DNA of 64,000 nucleotides, taken from the NCBI GenBank assembly GCA_030737835.1, contig JAUJYN010000049.1, positions 234,581 to 298,580 on the forward strand. The letters run 5' to 3'. Source of the DNA: Acorus gramineus (lineage: Eukaryota; Streptophyta; Magnoliopsida; Acorales; Acoraceae). Every line of letters begins with the position of its first letter. Positions within the stretch are counted from its first letter, which is position 1. Positions 1 through 11,874 of this stretch are shown here, piece by piece. The position numbers and the translations under genes are program-made. The notes beneath the pieces are model-generated. The model was not told the DNA's origin and did not search any database. It saw only the letters and a program-made list of their open reading frames with translations.

Positions 1-650
1 TTTTTGATAGGAATAGATTTTCATGAATTGTTAAGGGTAAACAAAAATGTGCATGTAATATAACATATATTACGTTTTTTATATAATTTAGATTGGAATA
101 ATTTGAAAAGGTAAATATGTCTAATCAAAAATAATTTTCGATAGGAATAGATTTTCATGAATTGTTAAGTGTAAACAACATGTAATTGAAAGGGTATATA
201 TTAATTTTTTGTTCAATTTTATCTCCCTTACATATTTGTATATTTTTTATTAATAATTACAAACATAGGACTTCTATTTTATATAAGGATTTTCTAAACG
301 TTACATTATAATATATGTAGATATATTATATAATTATATAAAATGAAATTGAATTTATCCCTTACATATTTGTATATTTTTTTATTAATAATTACAAACA
401 TAGGACTTCTATTTTATATAAGGATTTTCTAAACATTACAATATAATATATGTAGATATATTATATAATTATATAAAATGAAATTGAATTTATTAAAAAA
501 TTTATAATATCATGTAATTGATTGTGAAGAATGTAAATACGAATAATTTGAAAGGGTAAATATGTATGATGAAATATCATTTGGGATAGGAATGGTTTTT
601 CATGAATTGATAAGGGTAAATATGTCCAATGAATGTTTTTCATGGATTGG
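1..650. repeat. AT-rich tandem duplication
   Basis: Two near-identical units of about 134 bp lie at roughly 224-357 and 358-491, each starting with a CCCTTACATATTTG motif and running to AAATGAAATTGAATTTAT. A related motif (GGAATAGATTTTCATGAATT) occurs near 10, 141 and, diverged, 590. This looks like local tandem duplication of AT-rich DNA, perhaps a decayed element. No coding potential is seen. Confidence 0.75.
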
Positions 651-2340
651 TACTTTTATAGGTAGTATAGATACAATTTATTTTTATAAAAAATATACAG
701 TGTATTTTTTCTTTTAAAAAAATTAAATTTTTTTTTTTAAAATTTCATAGGTTGCTATAGTGCAATATGCACTGTGATATACATGTTTATATGCAGCTGG
801 GGATTATTTTAAGATTATAGACGAGAGAATAAAACAGATTGAATATATCAAGCACTATATAAAAGTATTTTGAAGCATTGATTTTTTTAAAATATTTCAA
901 TATAAAATTTATTGAAAAGTGCCCCCCCCCCCTTTTTATTGATATCCGAGGGATTCCCTCGTGGCTAACCTTATGACATAACGTCAAGATTCGAATTCAA
1001 GACCTACCATTAGCAGAGATAAGTCCTGAATCATTGTAGTGTGAGGGATATGAAAAGTGTCCTTGAGTCCATGAAAAATGAGACAAAACAAAAAAAAAGT
1101 GTCACTTTCACCATCAAGAGATCACAACCGTCCAATCAAGATTGAACCACTATTAAATCCCCTAAAAAATAGGAACGGTGTCTCAACATGCTAAAGTTAC
1201 CGGAAGTGTAACTTTCATCCACCCACGACGTAATAATCGTCGTACGGCACGAAAACTTCAGCGCGGACTCTGAATTGCGTCACCCGCGGTGAGCTTTATT
1301 ATATATAGTCACCTCCCGCAAACATGTGGTTTTATAGACGTGATTTTAGAATTCCAAATGGGGCAGCATTTGGGAAAGCGTGGTCCCCAAACGCGGATAA
1401 CGTTATTCCTTGGAAAATGTTATACTGGAATAGGTTATGACGGGTTCACAGTGACGGGAGAAACAACAAAATCACGGTTTCACGATTTAAGCGTGAACGC
1501 TGAGGCCATCGTAACCGTCGAATTCCTCACGCGGGACCCACATTGTGCGATCCGCAACCGTCCGATCTCGGTCAACCACGTGTCGCTGTATCGATCCGTA
1601 CTTGTTTGTCCTATAGAAGGGACCACTGGTTCACAAAATATTTTTAAATTTTCACTCACAGTCCCAATTTGCAAATAAACCCTCTTAAAAGCCATATGTT
1701 TGCATCTAAACCCTGCAAAATTTATAATCTTCCACAAGATATGTAATTACCCTCTTAAAGTAATTCACAATTGTGAGGAAGAGTAAGGGTCCGGATATCA
1801 AAATTTCAAATTAAATAGTTATCTCTAATCCAGGGTTTCATAGATGTCAAATAGCCGAAATCCTTTGATGAATTAGGTTAAGCGGGATATATACCTATAA
1901 GGATAAATTATAAATAAAAATTAAATAAGATATGAATAATGATTTGTAAAAAATAAAAAAAAGTGTTAATATGTGAATCTTATTTATTTATTTATAAGAG
2001 GTAAAAATATGATTTGACATGTGAACCTCTATCATACCAGTGACATAGATTAGTGGAATAATATAATCATATGGGAGACATGTATTATTAATATTACCTT
2101 CTTCCACCTAACTCGACATATCAAATTCAAACAGTTTTTTCTCCTTATTCCACTTTATCCACTACAATCCCCGCCCTGTCATATTTTGCTATCCAAACAA
2201 AGATTTTTTTTTTTGTTTACATGGATAAAATCTAATAGAGATACAGACTTGCATTTTATTCACTTCCCCCCCCCCTCGCCTTGCTCCTTTGGAGTAAGTC
2301 ATTTTTCAAATTTATGTTATATATAGTCTATCTCAGTTTC
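651..2340. other. intergenic DNA, no gene recognised
   Basis: A moderately GC-rich island lies near 1200-1620. It has one open frame at 1289-1678 that resembles no family I know and has an overlapping open frame on the other strand. A G-box/ABRE-like CACGTGTC occurs near 1577. The rest is AT-rich, with homopolymer runs of C near 921 and 2267. Nothing here supports a gene. Confidence 0.5.
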
Positions 2341-2349
2341 AAAAAAAAA

Positions 2350-2960
2350 AAAATCTAATAGAGATATGAATTAATTGTAAAAAATCTAGATCTAAGATAA
2401 AAAAATAAAAGATAATGTCGAGAAAGAAAAAAGATTACATAAGATCTATTTATAGACTAAATAAGAGTGAAACTCTTTATTCTTGATACCCTCGTGCAAT
2501 AGAAAAATTTGATTGTTACATATAATAAAAAATGTGATAATCATCTTCTATCTTTTGGAATCCATCCTTTTGCCCTCGATCTTCATGAGTCTGTCGCTCC
2601 CTCTTCATGAGTCTGTCTGAGAAACTATATGTCACGATCACTCTCAATAAACACATTACAGGGGCCTTAATAAAGAATTTTTTTTTTTTAAAAAAAGTAT
2701 CACATCAGATTAAGATCTGACATGGCTCTGATACTAGAAAATCTAGATCTAAGATAAATATAAAAGATGTAGATAAGAAGGGAGAGATCAGAAACAAATA
2801 TACTAAGGACTACATCTCTACTTTTTTCTTTTTTTATTGATACTGAAATAACTAATTTGGATAGATACAAATCTCAATAGAGTTTATTGACTAAATCTTT
2901 CTATTGAGATTTAATCTTATTAATTATAACTGAGTCAAATTCTTTATTTTTAATATTAAT
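2350..2960 (-). mobile_element. Copia- or TRIM-like LTR relic with primer-binding site
   Basis: On the minus strand, a motif close to the initiator-Met primer site (TATCAGAGCC) lies at about 2722-2740. The adjoining sequence AATCTAGATCTAAGATAAA occurs at about 2379 and again at 2740, as expected for two LTRs around a short interior. The two copies soon diverge and the outer ends and target duplications are not clear. An old TRIM or truncated Copia element is the best reading. Confidence 0.35.
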
Positions 2961-3553
2961 GAGTATACATTCTCATATTAAAAATCAGCGAGAGTTAAAC
3001 AGTCTATCTTTTTTACTGTACGCACCCCAATATAACGTCCAAGACAAAATGAAAAACCATAGAATATAAAATAAAATACAGGTAGTTTTGTAGGCCTATC
3101 CATCATCAAATCTCCCACTGATATTCTCCTGTTTATGATATCCAAAGTAATGAACGGTTGCGATCCAAATCCATGTGGGGCCCACAATTCCGATAAAAAT
3201 ACACGCAAAACTTGTCTTTAATCAGAGCCGTCGGAACGTGAATAAAGAGACCATGTCGGACTCGCGCAAAAACACGTGCATCAGTTTTTCTATCAGGCAA
3301 TGGTGGTCCCGATCTGGAACACATGAATCGGACGGTCCACAGTGAGGGAAAAACACAACGGTGGACCCTTCTTTCGATCATCACGAGAGAGGCCTTAATA
3401 ATAAAATTCCATGCAATGCAGTAACGTTGACCGGAGAGGTTTTTCACTTTTTACAAATAAAAACAAAATTTTTTTTATAAAAGAAAAGTTGTCAGTCATA
3501 CTTAGTCAAGCTTTGTATGCTCTTTAAAAGGTCCCTCTAAAGCCCCCCCACCC

Positions 3554-3592
<39 letters not shown>

Positions 3593-3681
3593 GGTTTTTG
3601 GGTTGTTCTCAAATAATCTCTCTATCTTTGTATTATAAATTTAGTTTATTTTTCTGTTTTGGTTTGGTTTGTGAAGAAAAA
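2961..3681 (+). promoter_or_regulatory. putative promoter and 5' UTR of the MYB gene
   Basis: This stretch lies directly upstream of the MYB start codon. TATAAAAG at about 3476 is a plausible TATA box and TTTAAAAGG near 3523 is an alternative. A G-box core CACGTG occurs near 3272. A (TC)16 microsatellite at about 3557-3589 lies between the TATA candidate and the ATG, so it probably sits in the 5' UTR, a common place for CT repeats in plants. The transcription start cannot be placed from sequence alone. Confidence 0.45.
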
Positions 3682-4232
3682 ATGGGGAGGGCACCATGTT
3701 GTGACAAGGCTAATGTGAAGAGAGGGCCATGGTCACCAGAGGAAGATTTAGCACTGAAGAACTACTTGGAGAGGCATGGAACTGGAGGGAACTGGATTGC
3801 TTTGCCACAGAAAGCAGGTCTGTTTTGATTTTGATTTTGATTTTTTTGGGGGGTTCTTACTTACCCATTTTTTTGTTTTACCATTTTTTTCTAAGGGTTT
3901 TTATGATGATTTTTGGGGCATGACTAAATTAGCAGGATCCACCATACATTGTTCTATTTTTTTTTTTACTAAAGCAAATCAAATAGAATTTGGTGTTTTG
4001 AGTTGTTTGGTGTGACTTAGCTTTCAATCAATTTCATATATGGTTCTACATCTCAATTTTTTTTTAGTTTGATGATTTTCATGTTTTATGAAACATTTGT
4101 TGAGTACCCATTAATTTCCAATTTGTACATTTTGTTTGTTGGAAGTTTTTTATTTTTATATTTATATATTTTTTATTTTTTCTGCCCATTTTTTATCCCA
4201 CAATGGTTGGTTCATATAATGACTTTATGGAG

Positions 4233-4264
<32 letters not shown>

Positions 4265-5787
4265 ACAGAAATTCTTTCATTTTCCAATACTCAGATTTCA
4301 AAGAAGATCAACTAGCAGAGTCAAGACTGCAACTCTGTTTACCTTTTCTCATAAACAATTGACCATTTCATGTCCTTTTATTTTTTTTTTAATTTTATTT
4401 TTTGCTTGGTTTTCCTTTTATTTTTAGTTCATTCATTTTCATTTTTTTTTTCCAATATTTAATATATTTCATCAACACCCATTAATAATTTCAACTTCCC
4501 AAATTAAGTCCTCAGCACCCATCAGTCCAATATGACTCAGATTCTAATCATATATATATCCTCTCTCTTCATTCCAATTCTCTGTGATCTTCTTTATAAT
4601 TTATACATTCTAATTTCATTTTTTTTAATTTGGACCTTAATTAAATTTCAGGCCTCAAGAGATGTGGCAAGAGCTGTCGTTTGCGGTGGCTGAATTACCT
4701 CCGGCCGGACATCAAACATGGTGGATTCACTGAAGAGGAAGACAACATTATATACACCCTCTACAAAAACATAGGGAGCAGGTATATGTTGATCACCAAC
4801 TTCAATATATTCCATGTAAAGGGAAAAAAAATACACACCCAATTCACTATTTAGACACTGTTTGTTTGGATATGCATCTGAGCAGTTTTGAAAGTAAGAT
4901 TTCTAAACAGGGATCCAAAGACCAAAAGAACATAAAGGTTGAAAAATTAATAAAAGAACGTTTTTCAAAAGCTGTGTTTTGAAAGGTTAGATTTTTATAA
5001 ATCTTAATATTTCAATTACACATTCAAACAATAGTTTTTTTTCATATTTTTTTAGTTTCTAAAATGATGTTTTAGATTCATTATCTTTAAAACATTAGAT
5101 TTTAAAAATATCAATATTTCAAACCACATATTCAACCATAGTTTTAGTTTTTTTTTTTTAAACTACAATCTAGATTTATTTAGATTCATTATCTCAGAAT
5201 TTTTATTTTAGTTTTAATGTAACACAGAAATTATAGAATTGACATTACAAACGTTCAGGTGGTCTGTCATAGCTTCCCAGCTCCCAGGGAGGACAGACAA
5301 CGACGTCAAGAACTACTGGAACACAAAGCTCAAGAAGAAGCTCTTAACATCATCAGCTGCACCAACGAACACAAACAAAGTCCCCACCATCCCCACCACA
5401 CCCATCAAGCAGGAGTACTACTCCCCTTCGGTCCCTCCACCGGCTGAACCGAGCTTCCCTTTCAACGCCATCGATCCGCTATCGGTTCCAATGATGCCAG
5501 AGTCCATCGAATCGTACATCGTCGTTCCGATGCCGGAGGCCTCATATCCTTCAGTGACTAGTACAGTTAATCAGAACAACAACAGCTGCATTGCATGGGC
5601 TGATCATGGTGGTGACATTGATGAGTATTTCATGAACTTGGACCTTGGTTACCCTTATGAGTTCTTCAATGGTGGTGGCTATGGAGGTCAAGAGAAAGTT
5701 GGGGAGGTCTCTCCTTCAAATATGGGGTCGTGGGTTAACAGTACTGACAGCAAAACACAAGGAATTTATCAAAGTGTCACTTATTAG
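3682..5787 (+). CDS. R2R3-MYB transcription factor, subgroup 14 (RAX/MYB36/MYB68)-like
   Basis: A nuclear DNA-binding transcription factor of 264 codons in three exons: 3682-3817, 4652-4781 and 5259-5787. Both introns have GT/AG ends, and exon 2 has the 130 nt usual in this family. The N-terminus [17 protein letters not shown] is typical. R2 carries W17, W38 and W58; R3 carries F71, W90 and W109, with [20 protein letters not shown] closing the domain. The double glycine in GTGGNW and the R3 segment [13 protein letters not shown] resemble the RAX/MYB36/MYB68 subgroup, which acts in axillary meristems and root endodermis. The bHLH-binding signature of R3 is not seen, as expected for that subgroup. 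The C-terminal half is rich in P, S and N with acidic stretches and looks like an activation region. No stop or frameshift is seen. The subgroup is inferred and the exact orthologue is unknown. AATAAA at 5827 may be a polyadenylation signal. Confidence 0.93.
4233..4255. repeat. (CT)n microsatellite in MYB intron 1
   Basis: About eleven CT dinucleotides inside the 834-bp first intron of the MYB gene. Like the (TC)16 array in the leader, it is likely to vary in length between individuals. Confidence 0.9.
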
Positions 5788-6344
5788 TGGATATATATAC
5801 AACAAGGTATATATAGAGGAAGTGCAAATAAAGAACAGTAATAGTTGTAGTTTTTTTTTTTTTGTTTGAGACTGGTTGATTATGTGTTGATAGATTCATG
5901 GACTCTCTTCACTGTAAATTAACAAATAGGGTTTTTTATTTTTATAAAAAATTTGGTTGGTTATCTATTTATGCTCAAAATATTAAAATTTATTTTTGTT
6001 TTATTTATTTATTTTTGATGATGAAGGTTTTCATGAGTGGTGGTTTATGAGATCAGAAAAAGAAAAGCTGTTCAGCTTCAGAAGTCATGAAATCCGCGTG
6101 GGAGTGCTGGTTCAATGATTTGATTTGTTTTTTTGAAAAGAAAGTTTAAAAAAACATGAAATCAAATATTTTAATTTAAATAAAAAATTCTCTCTCTTTT
6201 TTTAAACAAATGGAAATATAATTTTTTATTTTTATAAAATATGCTAAAATTGAAAGAGTTTTATTTTTACTTAAGTTGATTATATTTTTTTTCTATACAG
6301 AAGTTAGAATTTTATTTTTAATAATAAATTATTTTTTTTAGGAT
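5788..6344. other. MYB 3' flank, AT-rich
   Basis: This stretch holds the probable 3' UTR (AATAAA at 5827) and AT-rich DNA. The motif GCTGTTCAGCTTC with GTCATGAAATCCGC at about 6068-6098 recurs at 7152-7183, so this flank and the region beyond the fold-back share an older duplication. No gene is seen. Confidence 0.5.
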
Positions 6345-7065
6345 CAATTCTTTAAATACCTCTGCAGCCCAACCCCAATATTTCCTGTGCCCCTACCTTT
6401 TGAAATTATTTTTTACCTCTACATCAAACACTTAATTTTTTTTTCTACCCTCTTCTCTTTAATTCCTCCAGCACCACAAAATCGCAGTTTTTTTCCTGTA
6501 AGTACATGTATGTTTTCTGTAACTTATAGAACACAAAATATAATTTCTGTAAATATTATCTATAAATGCATTATTATGCATGTCATGTAAAAATGGTAAT
6601 TTGTAAAATACTAGAGAAACATACATTACTAGAGAAACAATTTAAACTATATTAGAGATGCAACAATTAGTCAAACACCCAAATAAATCAAATACCAATA
6701 AGCGTGTACTTCACGACAATATAAGAACCACATATATATTAATGTTATGCATTAATGTATGTTTCTCTAGTGTTTTACAGGTTACGATTTTTATATAACA
6801 TAATAATGTATTTACAGATAGTATTTACATAAATTACATTTTGTGTTTTCTAAGTTACAGAAAATATATATGCACTTACAAAGGAAAACTGTGATTTTGT
6901 AAGGCTAAAGAAATTAAAAGGATGAGGGTAAAAAAAAAATTAAATATTTACTTTAGGGGTAAAAAGAAAATTGGGCATTTGATGCAGGGGTACAAAAATA
7001 TTTTTTCAAAAAGTGGAGGCATATGAAATATTGGGGTTGAGCTATAGCGGTATTTGAGCAATTGA
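6345..7065. mobile_element. fold-back (long inverted repeat) MITE, about 720 bp
   Basis: The left arm begins near TTTAAATACCTCTGCAGCCC and the right arm is its reverse complement, ending near GGTATTTGA. Both arms share CAACCCCAATATTTC and ATCAAA-centred blocks, and homology runs most of the way to the centre near 6700. CAATT lies just outside both ends but a full target duplication is not clear. The structure is that of a non-autonomous DNA transposon with long terminal inverted repeats. It encodes nothing. Confidence 0.75.
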
Positions 7066-7899
7066 CACTTGTTTTTTTTATTGAGAGATGGATGGTTTTC
7101 ATGACTCATAAGTGGGGGTGTCTGAGATCGACGGAAAAAAAAATAAAAAAAGGCTGTTCAGCTTCGGAGGTCATGAAATCCGCCTGCTGGGAGTGTTGAT
7201 TCAATGCTTTAATTTTTTGAAATTAAAAAAACAAAGACATGAAATCTTAAGATTTTTAATCAAGATTCCTTTATGTATTTAAACAAATGGGAATATAAAA
7301 TTTTATTTTTATCTCAAATTATTTTAAATTTTTGTAACGAATCGTTTCATAAATCGTGTGTGCTGGTATATGGATAAACGTGTCAATCTCACATATACAT
7401 TAAAATTGATATAATTTTGAGAATTGCAATATTAATATTAAAACTTCAAGACTTCTCATATTTGTAAAAAGAATGCAGGATGATTTAAATTTTAAAGATT
7501 ATAATTATGATACTAAGGGGTGCGTTTGGTGCAATTGTAGAACTTATTCTGCTCTTCTCATCTCTCAATTTTTCAAAATCACAGCTTCTGAACATTATTT
7601 GTCTGCCTCCAGAAAGAAGAAGCCTTACACCATCGGAAGGAAGACCGCTTTCTACATAGAGATTCCAAGGCGCGAAACGTTATCGAATGATCATCTTTTT
7701 TTGGAATTAGAAGTTTCCCATAATTTGGTTTCCCACCGGTTTCAACATCAACAGGACATAAAGCGGAACGGAAAGGAGCGGGTTGAGGTGCGGCTGCAAG
7801 AAATTGTTACATTAAAACCGTTTAGTTAAGCGATCATAGAAACAACTTTATGCAATCAATGCATTCTAAATGATCAAGTTTAAACAATATTTAATTTTA
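7066..7899. other. intergenic DNA, no gene recognised
   Basis: AT-rich DNA with an open frame at 7473-7829 that resembles no family. The segment starting TAAGGGGTGCGTTTGG near 7515 looks like the left end of a Tourist-type element, but I could not find a matching right end. Confidence 0.4.
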
Positions 7900-8174
7900 G
7901 GGATTTTTAGTTTTAAGTCCCCACAAACCATCATATTTAGTGATCGATCCCTCCCTTCTTCGTATTTAGGTTTTAGTCCCCCGGTTTAAAGGATAATTCA
8001 TGGATAGGTCCCTCACAGGGACTAAAAAGTAAATTAAATAATTTATAGATAGATCCCTCTCAGGGACTAAAAAGGAACTATCATTTAAATCTGGGGACTA
8101 AAACCTAAATACGAAGAAGGGAAGGATCGATCACTAAATATGATGGTTTATGGGTACTTAAAACTAAAAATCCC
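7900..8174. mobile_element. Mutator-like MITE with 9-bp target duplication
   Basis: A 275-bp fold-back element. The left arm begins GGGATTTTTAGTTTTAAGT and the right arm is nearly its exact reverse complement over about 85 bp, including GTGATCGATCC and CTTCTTCGTATTTAGG blocks. The flanks are a perfect 9-bp direct repeat, TTAATTTTA, at 7891-7899 and 8175-8183. Nine-base duplications are the hallmark of Mutator-like transposons. The interior is short and non-coding, so it would need a transposase from elsewhere. Confidence 0.9.
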
Positions 8175-8183
8175 TTAATTTTA

Positions 8184-9720
8184 TTCCCGCGTGGGAGTGA
8201 CGATTCAATGCTTTTAATTTTTTTTTTCTTAAACAAAACTAAAAAATAAAATATGAAATCCAAGATTTTTTAAAACACAAAGATTCTCTCATTTATTTAT
8301 GATTTTGTCGGTGCTTTATTTAATAAGACGGATTGCTGTCAGTCTTCCCCTCCAATAACCTGCCACGTGGCAATTTGAATCTGTCCCCTTCAGTGACAAT
8401 TTCTCAGAACCTTCGCTTGTAAGAAAAAAAAACCTCAATCATCTCATCAATTTATCACGGGAAAATTAATACTGATTCATGATATCTTTTGTTAAATTAT
8501 TCGCATATAGATAGTTATTTTAATATAAATAATTACATGGGTTGAATGAATCATTTTATATCACGTTTAAAAAAATAATAATGAAACTGATATGAATCAT
8601 TTTATGGATAAATAATAAATAAATAAGGATAAGTGTTTATAAAAAGATAAAAATGCGATTTGATATGGGAACACTTTTAATTTTTAAGAGATGATAACAT
8701 ATAATTTGATATGTGAATCATTTATATTAGATAAATAGAACGGATAATATAACACAATTCTAAGGGATTTTAATTAATATCAATAACAACTTATTTTCAT
8801 ATATTATGATATAGATATACCTCCTTATTCATTGTAAATAAACATGTTTTTAATATTGTTCAACCTTATTACACCCTCTTCCACATTTATTTTTATACTC
8901 ATATATTGACTATTAATACAAACATAACCAGGACAGGTCTATCTTGGAAAGCTAAAATCTAGAACAGGCATTGAAAGAGCAACTGGGATGTTTTGGGAAT
9001 AAAAATCTGGATACTCTTGGAACTGTAGTGTTTACAATATTAATCAAGTTTGTCACATGTATTTGTGCACAAAGTAATATTTGTAAGGTTGTACTTAAAT
9101 TAAGAATTTAGAATTCATGCATGTTTAATAGTGCATCGACAGATAAATAAATAAACATATATCTTTGTATTGGACTTTCACTGCCAGCAAATGTTTTCCA
9201 AATAAATCGCATTTGTGACATGATACAAATTCACCCAAATCATAACAATATTTAATTATATTTGTTTGTAAAGACGCGAAGTGTTCAATCAATTTTATTG
9301 GGAGAAGTGAAGGTTCAAATGATATAACATTTTAACAGTCTTGTTTATTGTCCCATCAGCATTATAAGGAGATAACACCTTACTGAACGAGTATGTAATT
9401 ATTTGTGAACATGTGAAATCTTAAAAATGGTTACATATAGTTAGTTTAAAATATTTACCTCATTTAATATGATCTACTGTATGGCTCTCACTAAGATAAA
9501 AACCTAATTAAAATTAATTGTTGGGTATGATATATATAAATTAAATCTCGGAAATCATGTGATTTGAATACTAATACGACATTTATTGAACAAGATCTTC
9601 GTATACGAAAAACACGCTGTGTTATGACTTTCATATACATGCAAGAGAGTGGGCCCTTTGTACTCATATTCAAGGATGAGGGCACCAACAAAAAACAAAA
9701 AAAAAAGTCAGGGGGGGGGG
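8184..9720. other. AT-rich intergenic DNA
   Basis: No open frame of interest on either strand. One slightly GC-richer patch near 8330-8420 has a palindromic G-box CCACGTGG at about 8362. A run of eleven G lies at about 9711-9721. Otherwise nothing is recognised. Confidence 0.5.
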
Positions 9721-9862
9721 GTTCATTCAACCCGAAGTGAAGCGATATTGATTTTTTTATTAAGCATATATCTCATTAGATAATGTTTATTAATTTTTAA
9801 AAATGAAAATACGTGTGATCTGAGTTTTAGTTGTTAAAAATGACTAAGTCTAACATTTTCAA
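9721..9862. repeat. dispersed AT-rich repeat, copy 1
   Basis: The block around ATATCTCATTAGATAATG followed by GTGTGATCTGAGTTTTAG and AATGACTAAGTCTAACATTTTC recurs at about 25483-25618 and 27050-27199. Shorter matches lie at about 10935-11022 and 26612-26725. It is an interspersed repeat of about 140 bp with no coding potential. The class (SINE, MITE or relic) cannot be decided by eye. Confidence 0.6.
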
Positions 9863-11017
9863 AAAAAAAAAAAAACATATTAGAGTGTCGCACAAATTTC
9901 CATTCACAGGGATATTTTGGTGCATAAATGTTGTTAAAAGATAGGAAAATGGTATGTTTGGCCCCGTGCAGTCCGATCAGCAGTTCACACTGTTTTTCTT
10001 TTTTTTTTAAAGAAAAAAACCATACATCCTCCTATAGAAGTACATGCTGTTATATAAAATGAAGTATATAATGAGATACAATAATATATTCTTTTAGCAA
10101 TTTTTTTTATATATCATACACTACAATAGAACCCAATACACTATGATAGCACAAATATATACTACACTAATATAGTGTATGAGGTTATAGACGGGGATGT
10201 AAAATAGATTGAGTGTATTCAGTGCAAAGATATCCAAATCCACCAACTATTTTTTTTTGGATAAATCTCACTAAGGTTCCTAGTAGTCAAGTTCTTATCT
10301 TTCATGGAAAAATCTAGCTGTAACCCTAATTTCTTATAGCAACTAACATTAATATAAATTTTTTTTGCATCTTCGGAACAATTTATTTGCAAAATTTCAG
10401 TCTATATTCCTGACCTTCCTTGAACATCTTTGAAGAAGTGTTTATATGAAAAAGGACTAGAATCCATAGTGCAACTTCCTCTCAATGTTTGCCTTTTGTC
10501 ATGTCTTTCCTAACATGACCCTTTCCTCGAAGCTTCTCATTTTTCTGTGCTTTTCAACTTTACAAAAGAAAAAGGAAACCCTAACATCTAAAGAAGACTT
10601 ATTGAGCATTGACATATTACATCACCATCAATGGCTTTTGTTAATTGTAGTATAGTTATCAGTATATAATAGGAACACAAAACATGGAAGATTATTTATT
10701 ATAAAAATCTTTATTTTAAGCTCAAAAAATATGTTATACGTCGTATTTTCAATGAAAATTTTATTAATAAATATGCTAATTCAAATGATTTGAATATTAT
10801 TTTAATAAGAGTGTTACACAATTTTTTTCAGTCTCAATTCTAGTCATGTGTGCCTTGTTAGAAAAATAAAAAAACTTATACTCACATTAACGAGGTATAT
10901 GTATATGTTTCGATAGAAATTTTTTAAATTTTCAACAATTCATCAAAGTATATGATTCATTTTTTATAAAAACATGTATTTTATTAAATGATATATATTT
11001 TTAAAAAATTCAGAACA
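9863..11017. other. AT-rich intergenic DNA with dispersed repeat pieces
   Basis: The stretch near 10040-10215 (AAGTACATGCTGTTATATAAAATG through TATAGACGGGGATG) has a relative at about 16620-16745 and a weaker one at 735-845. A partial copy of the repeat described at 9721-9862 lies at 10935-11022. No gene is recognised. Confidence 0.45.
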
Positions 11018-11022
11018 CATGT

Positions 11023-11869
11023 TGTGGAGATAAAAATCTACACCATGTTAGAAAACGACACGTGTCACGCCAAGACAGATATGAGCCGAGTCACTTAGAG
11101 CCCACAGATCTGGATCCGAATCCAAGCTGTCATGATGACACTCCCGAGCACGCTGGCACGACTAGATCCAGGGTTTAGTCGAATAGTCAGACACCTCGTG
11201 GGCAAATATCACCCCGAGTAGTTAAGGCACAATCAAGTTAGAGGCCTGGTCAGACGACCTTACTCCTTACGAACGAGCAGGAGAGATGCGATCAAATAAG
11301 GGGTCTGGTTGGGCGATCTTTCACCTCGTAGACATACTTAAAGGGGGTAACAGACGAACGAGCAGGCCAAAGGGCCACGAGAGGCCGAAGGGGCATGAGC
11401 AGAACCGAAGAAACGGTCAAAGGATCATAAACGCCTATAATTGCCAGGTGGACAGTTAAAACCCATTAATTGCACAACGTGGACAATTAGTGGGCACGAT
11501 GTGCCTCATTAACACATGGGAGTTTCCACCAAAATCGCCCACTTAGTGATTAATAGAGAGACGGTTATAACAGCCAAAGGAGAGTGGAAGTGGTAATGTA
11601 GCCAAGGTGACCCCATAAAAAGGGAAGTAAGTCAAGAAGCTAAGGTATCGAATCAAATCTTATTTACTACTTTTAAGCCACCAAAATTTAAGTGAGTTTT
11701 GTATTGAATCCTCTACTGATACATCTCTTCGGGGGCTTTTTGACTGGCACCACACTGGTTTCTCCCTGATTTCTTTGTGAGTGCATGATCCATTTCCACT
11801 GAGATCCTAGTTCGTGAAGGAAGGTTCCAAAGACCGATAGTTTAACTGAATGGAAAAATATCCTCCTCA
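11023..11869. mobile_element. solo LTR with 5-bp target duplication
   Basis: An 847-bp segment, much richer in G and C than its surroundings, that begins TGTGGAG and ends TCCTCA, so it has TG and CA termini. It is flanked by the perfect direct repeat CATGT at 11018-11022 and 11870-11874. A TATA-like CATAAAAAGGG sits near 11614. There is no primer site or internal region on either side, so it is most simply a solo LTR left by recombination. The lineage is not determined. Confidence 0.8.
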
Positions 11870-11874
11870 CATGT

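Noticed and set aside
1289-1678. 129-codon open frame
   Set aside because: No recognisable family, an antisense frame overlaps it, and there is no splice or promoter context.
7473-7829. 118-codon open frame after a GGGTGCGTTTGG motif
   Set aside because: It resembles no protein family. The motif suggests a MITE end but no partner end was found, so neither a gene nor an element could be supported.
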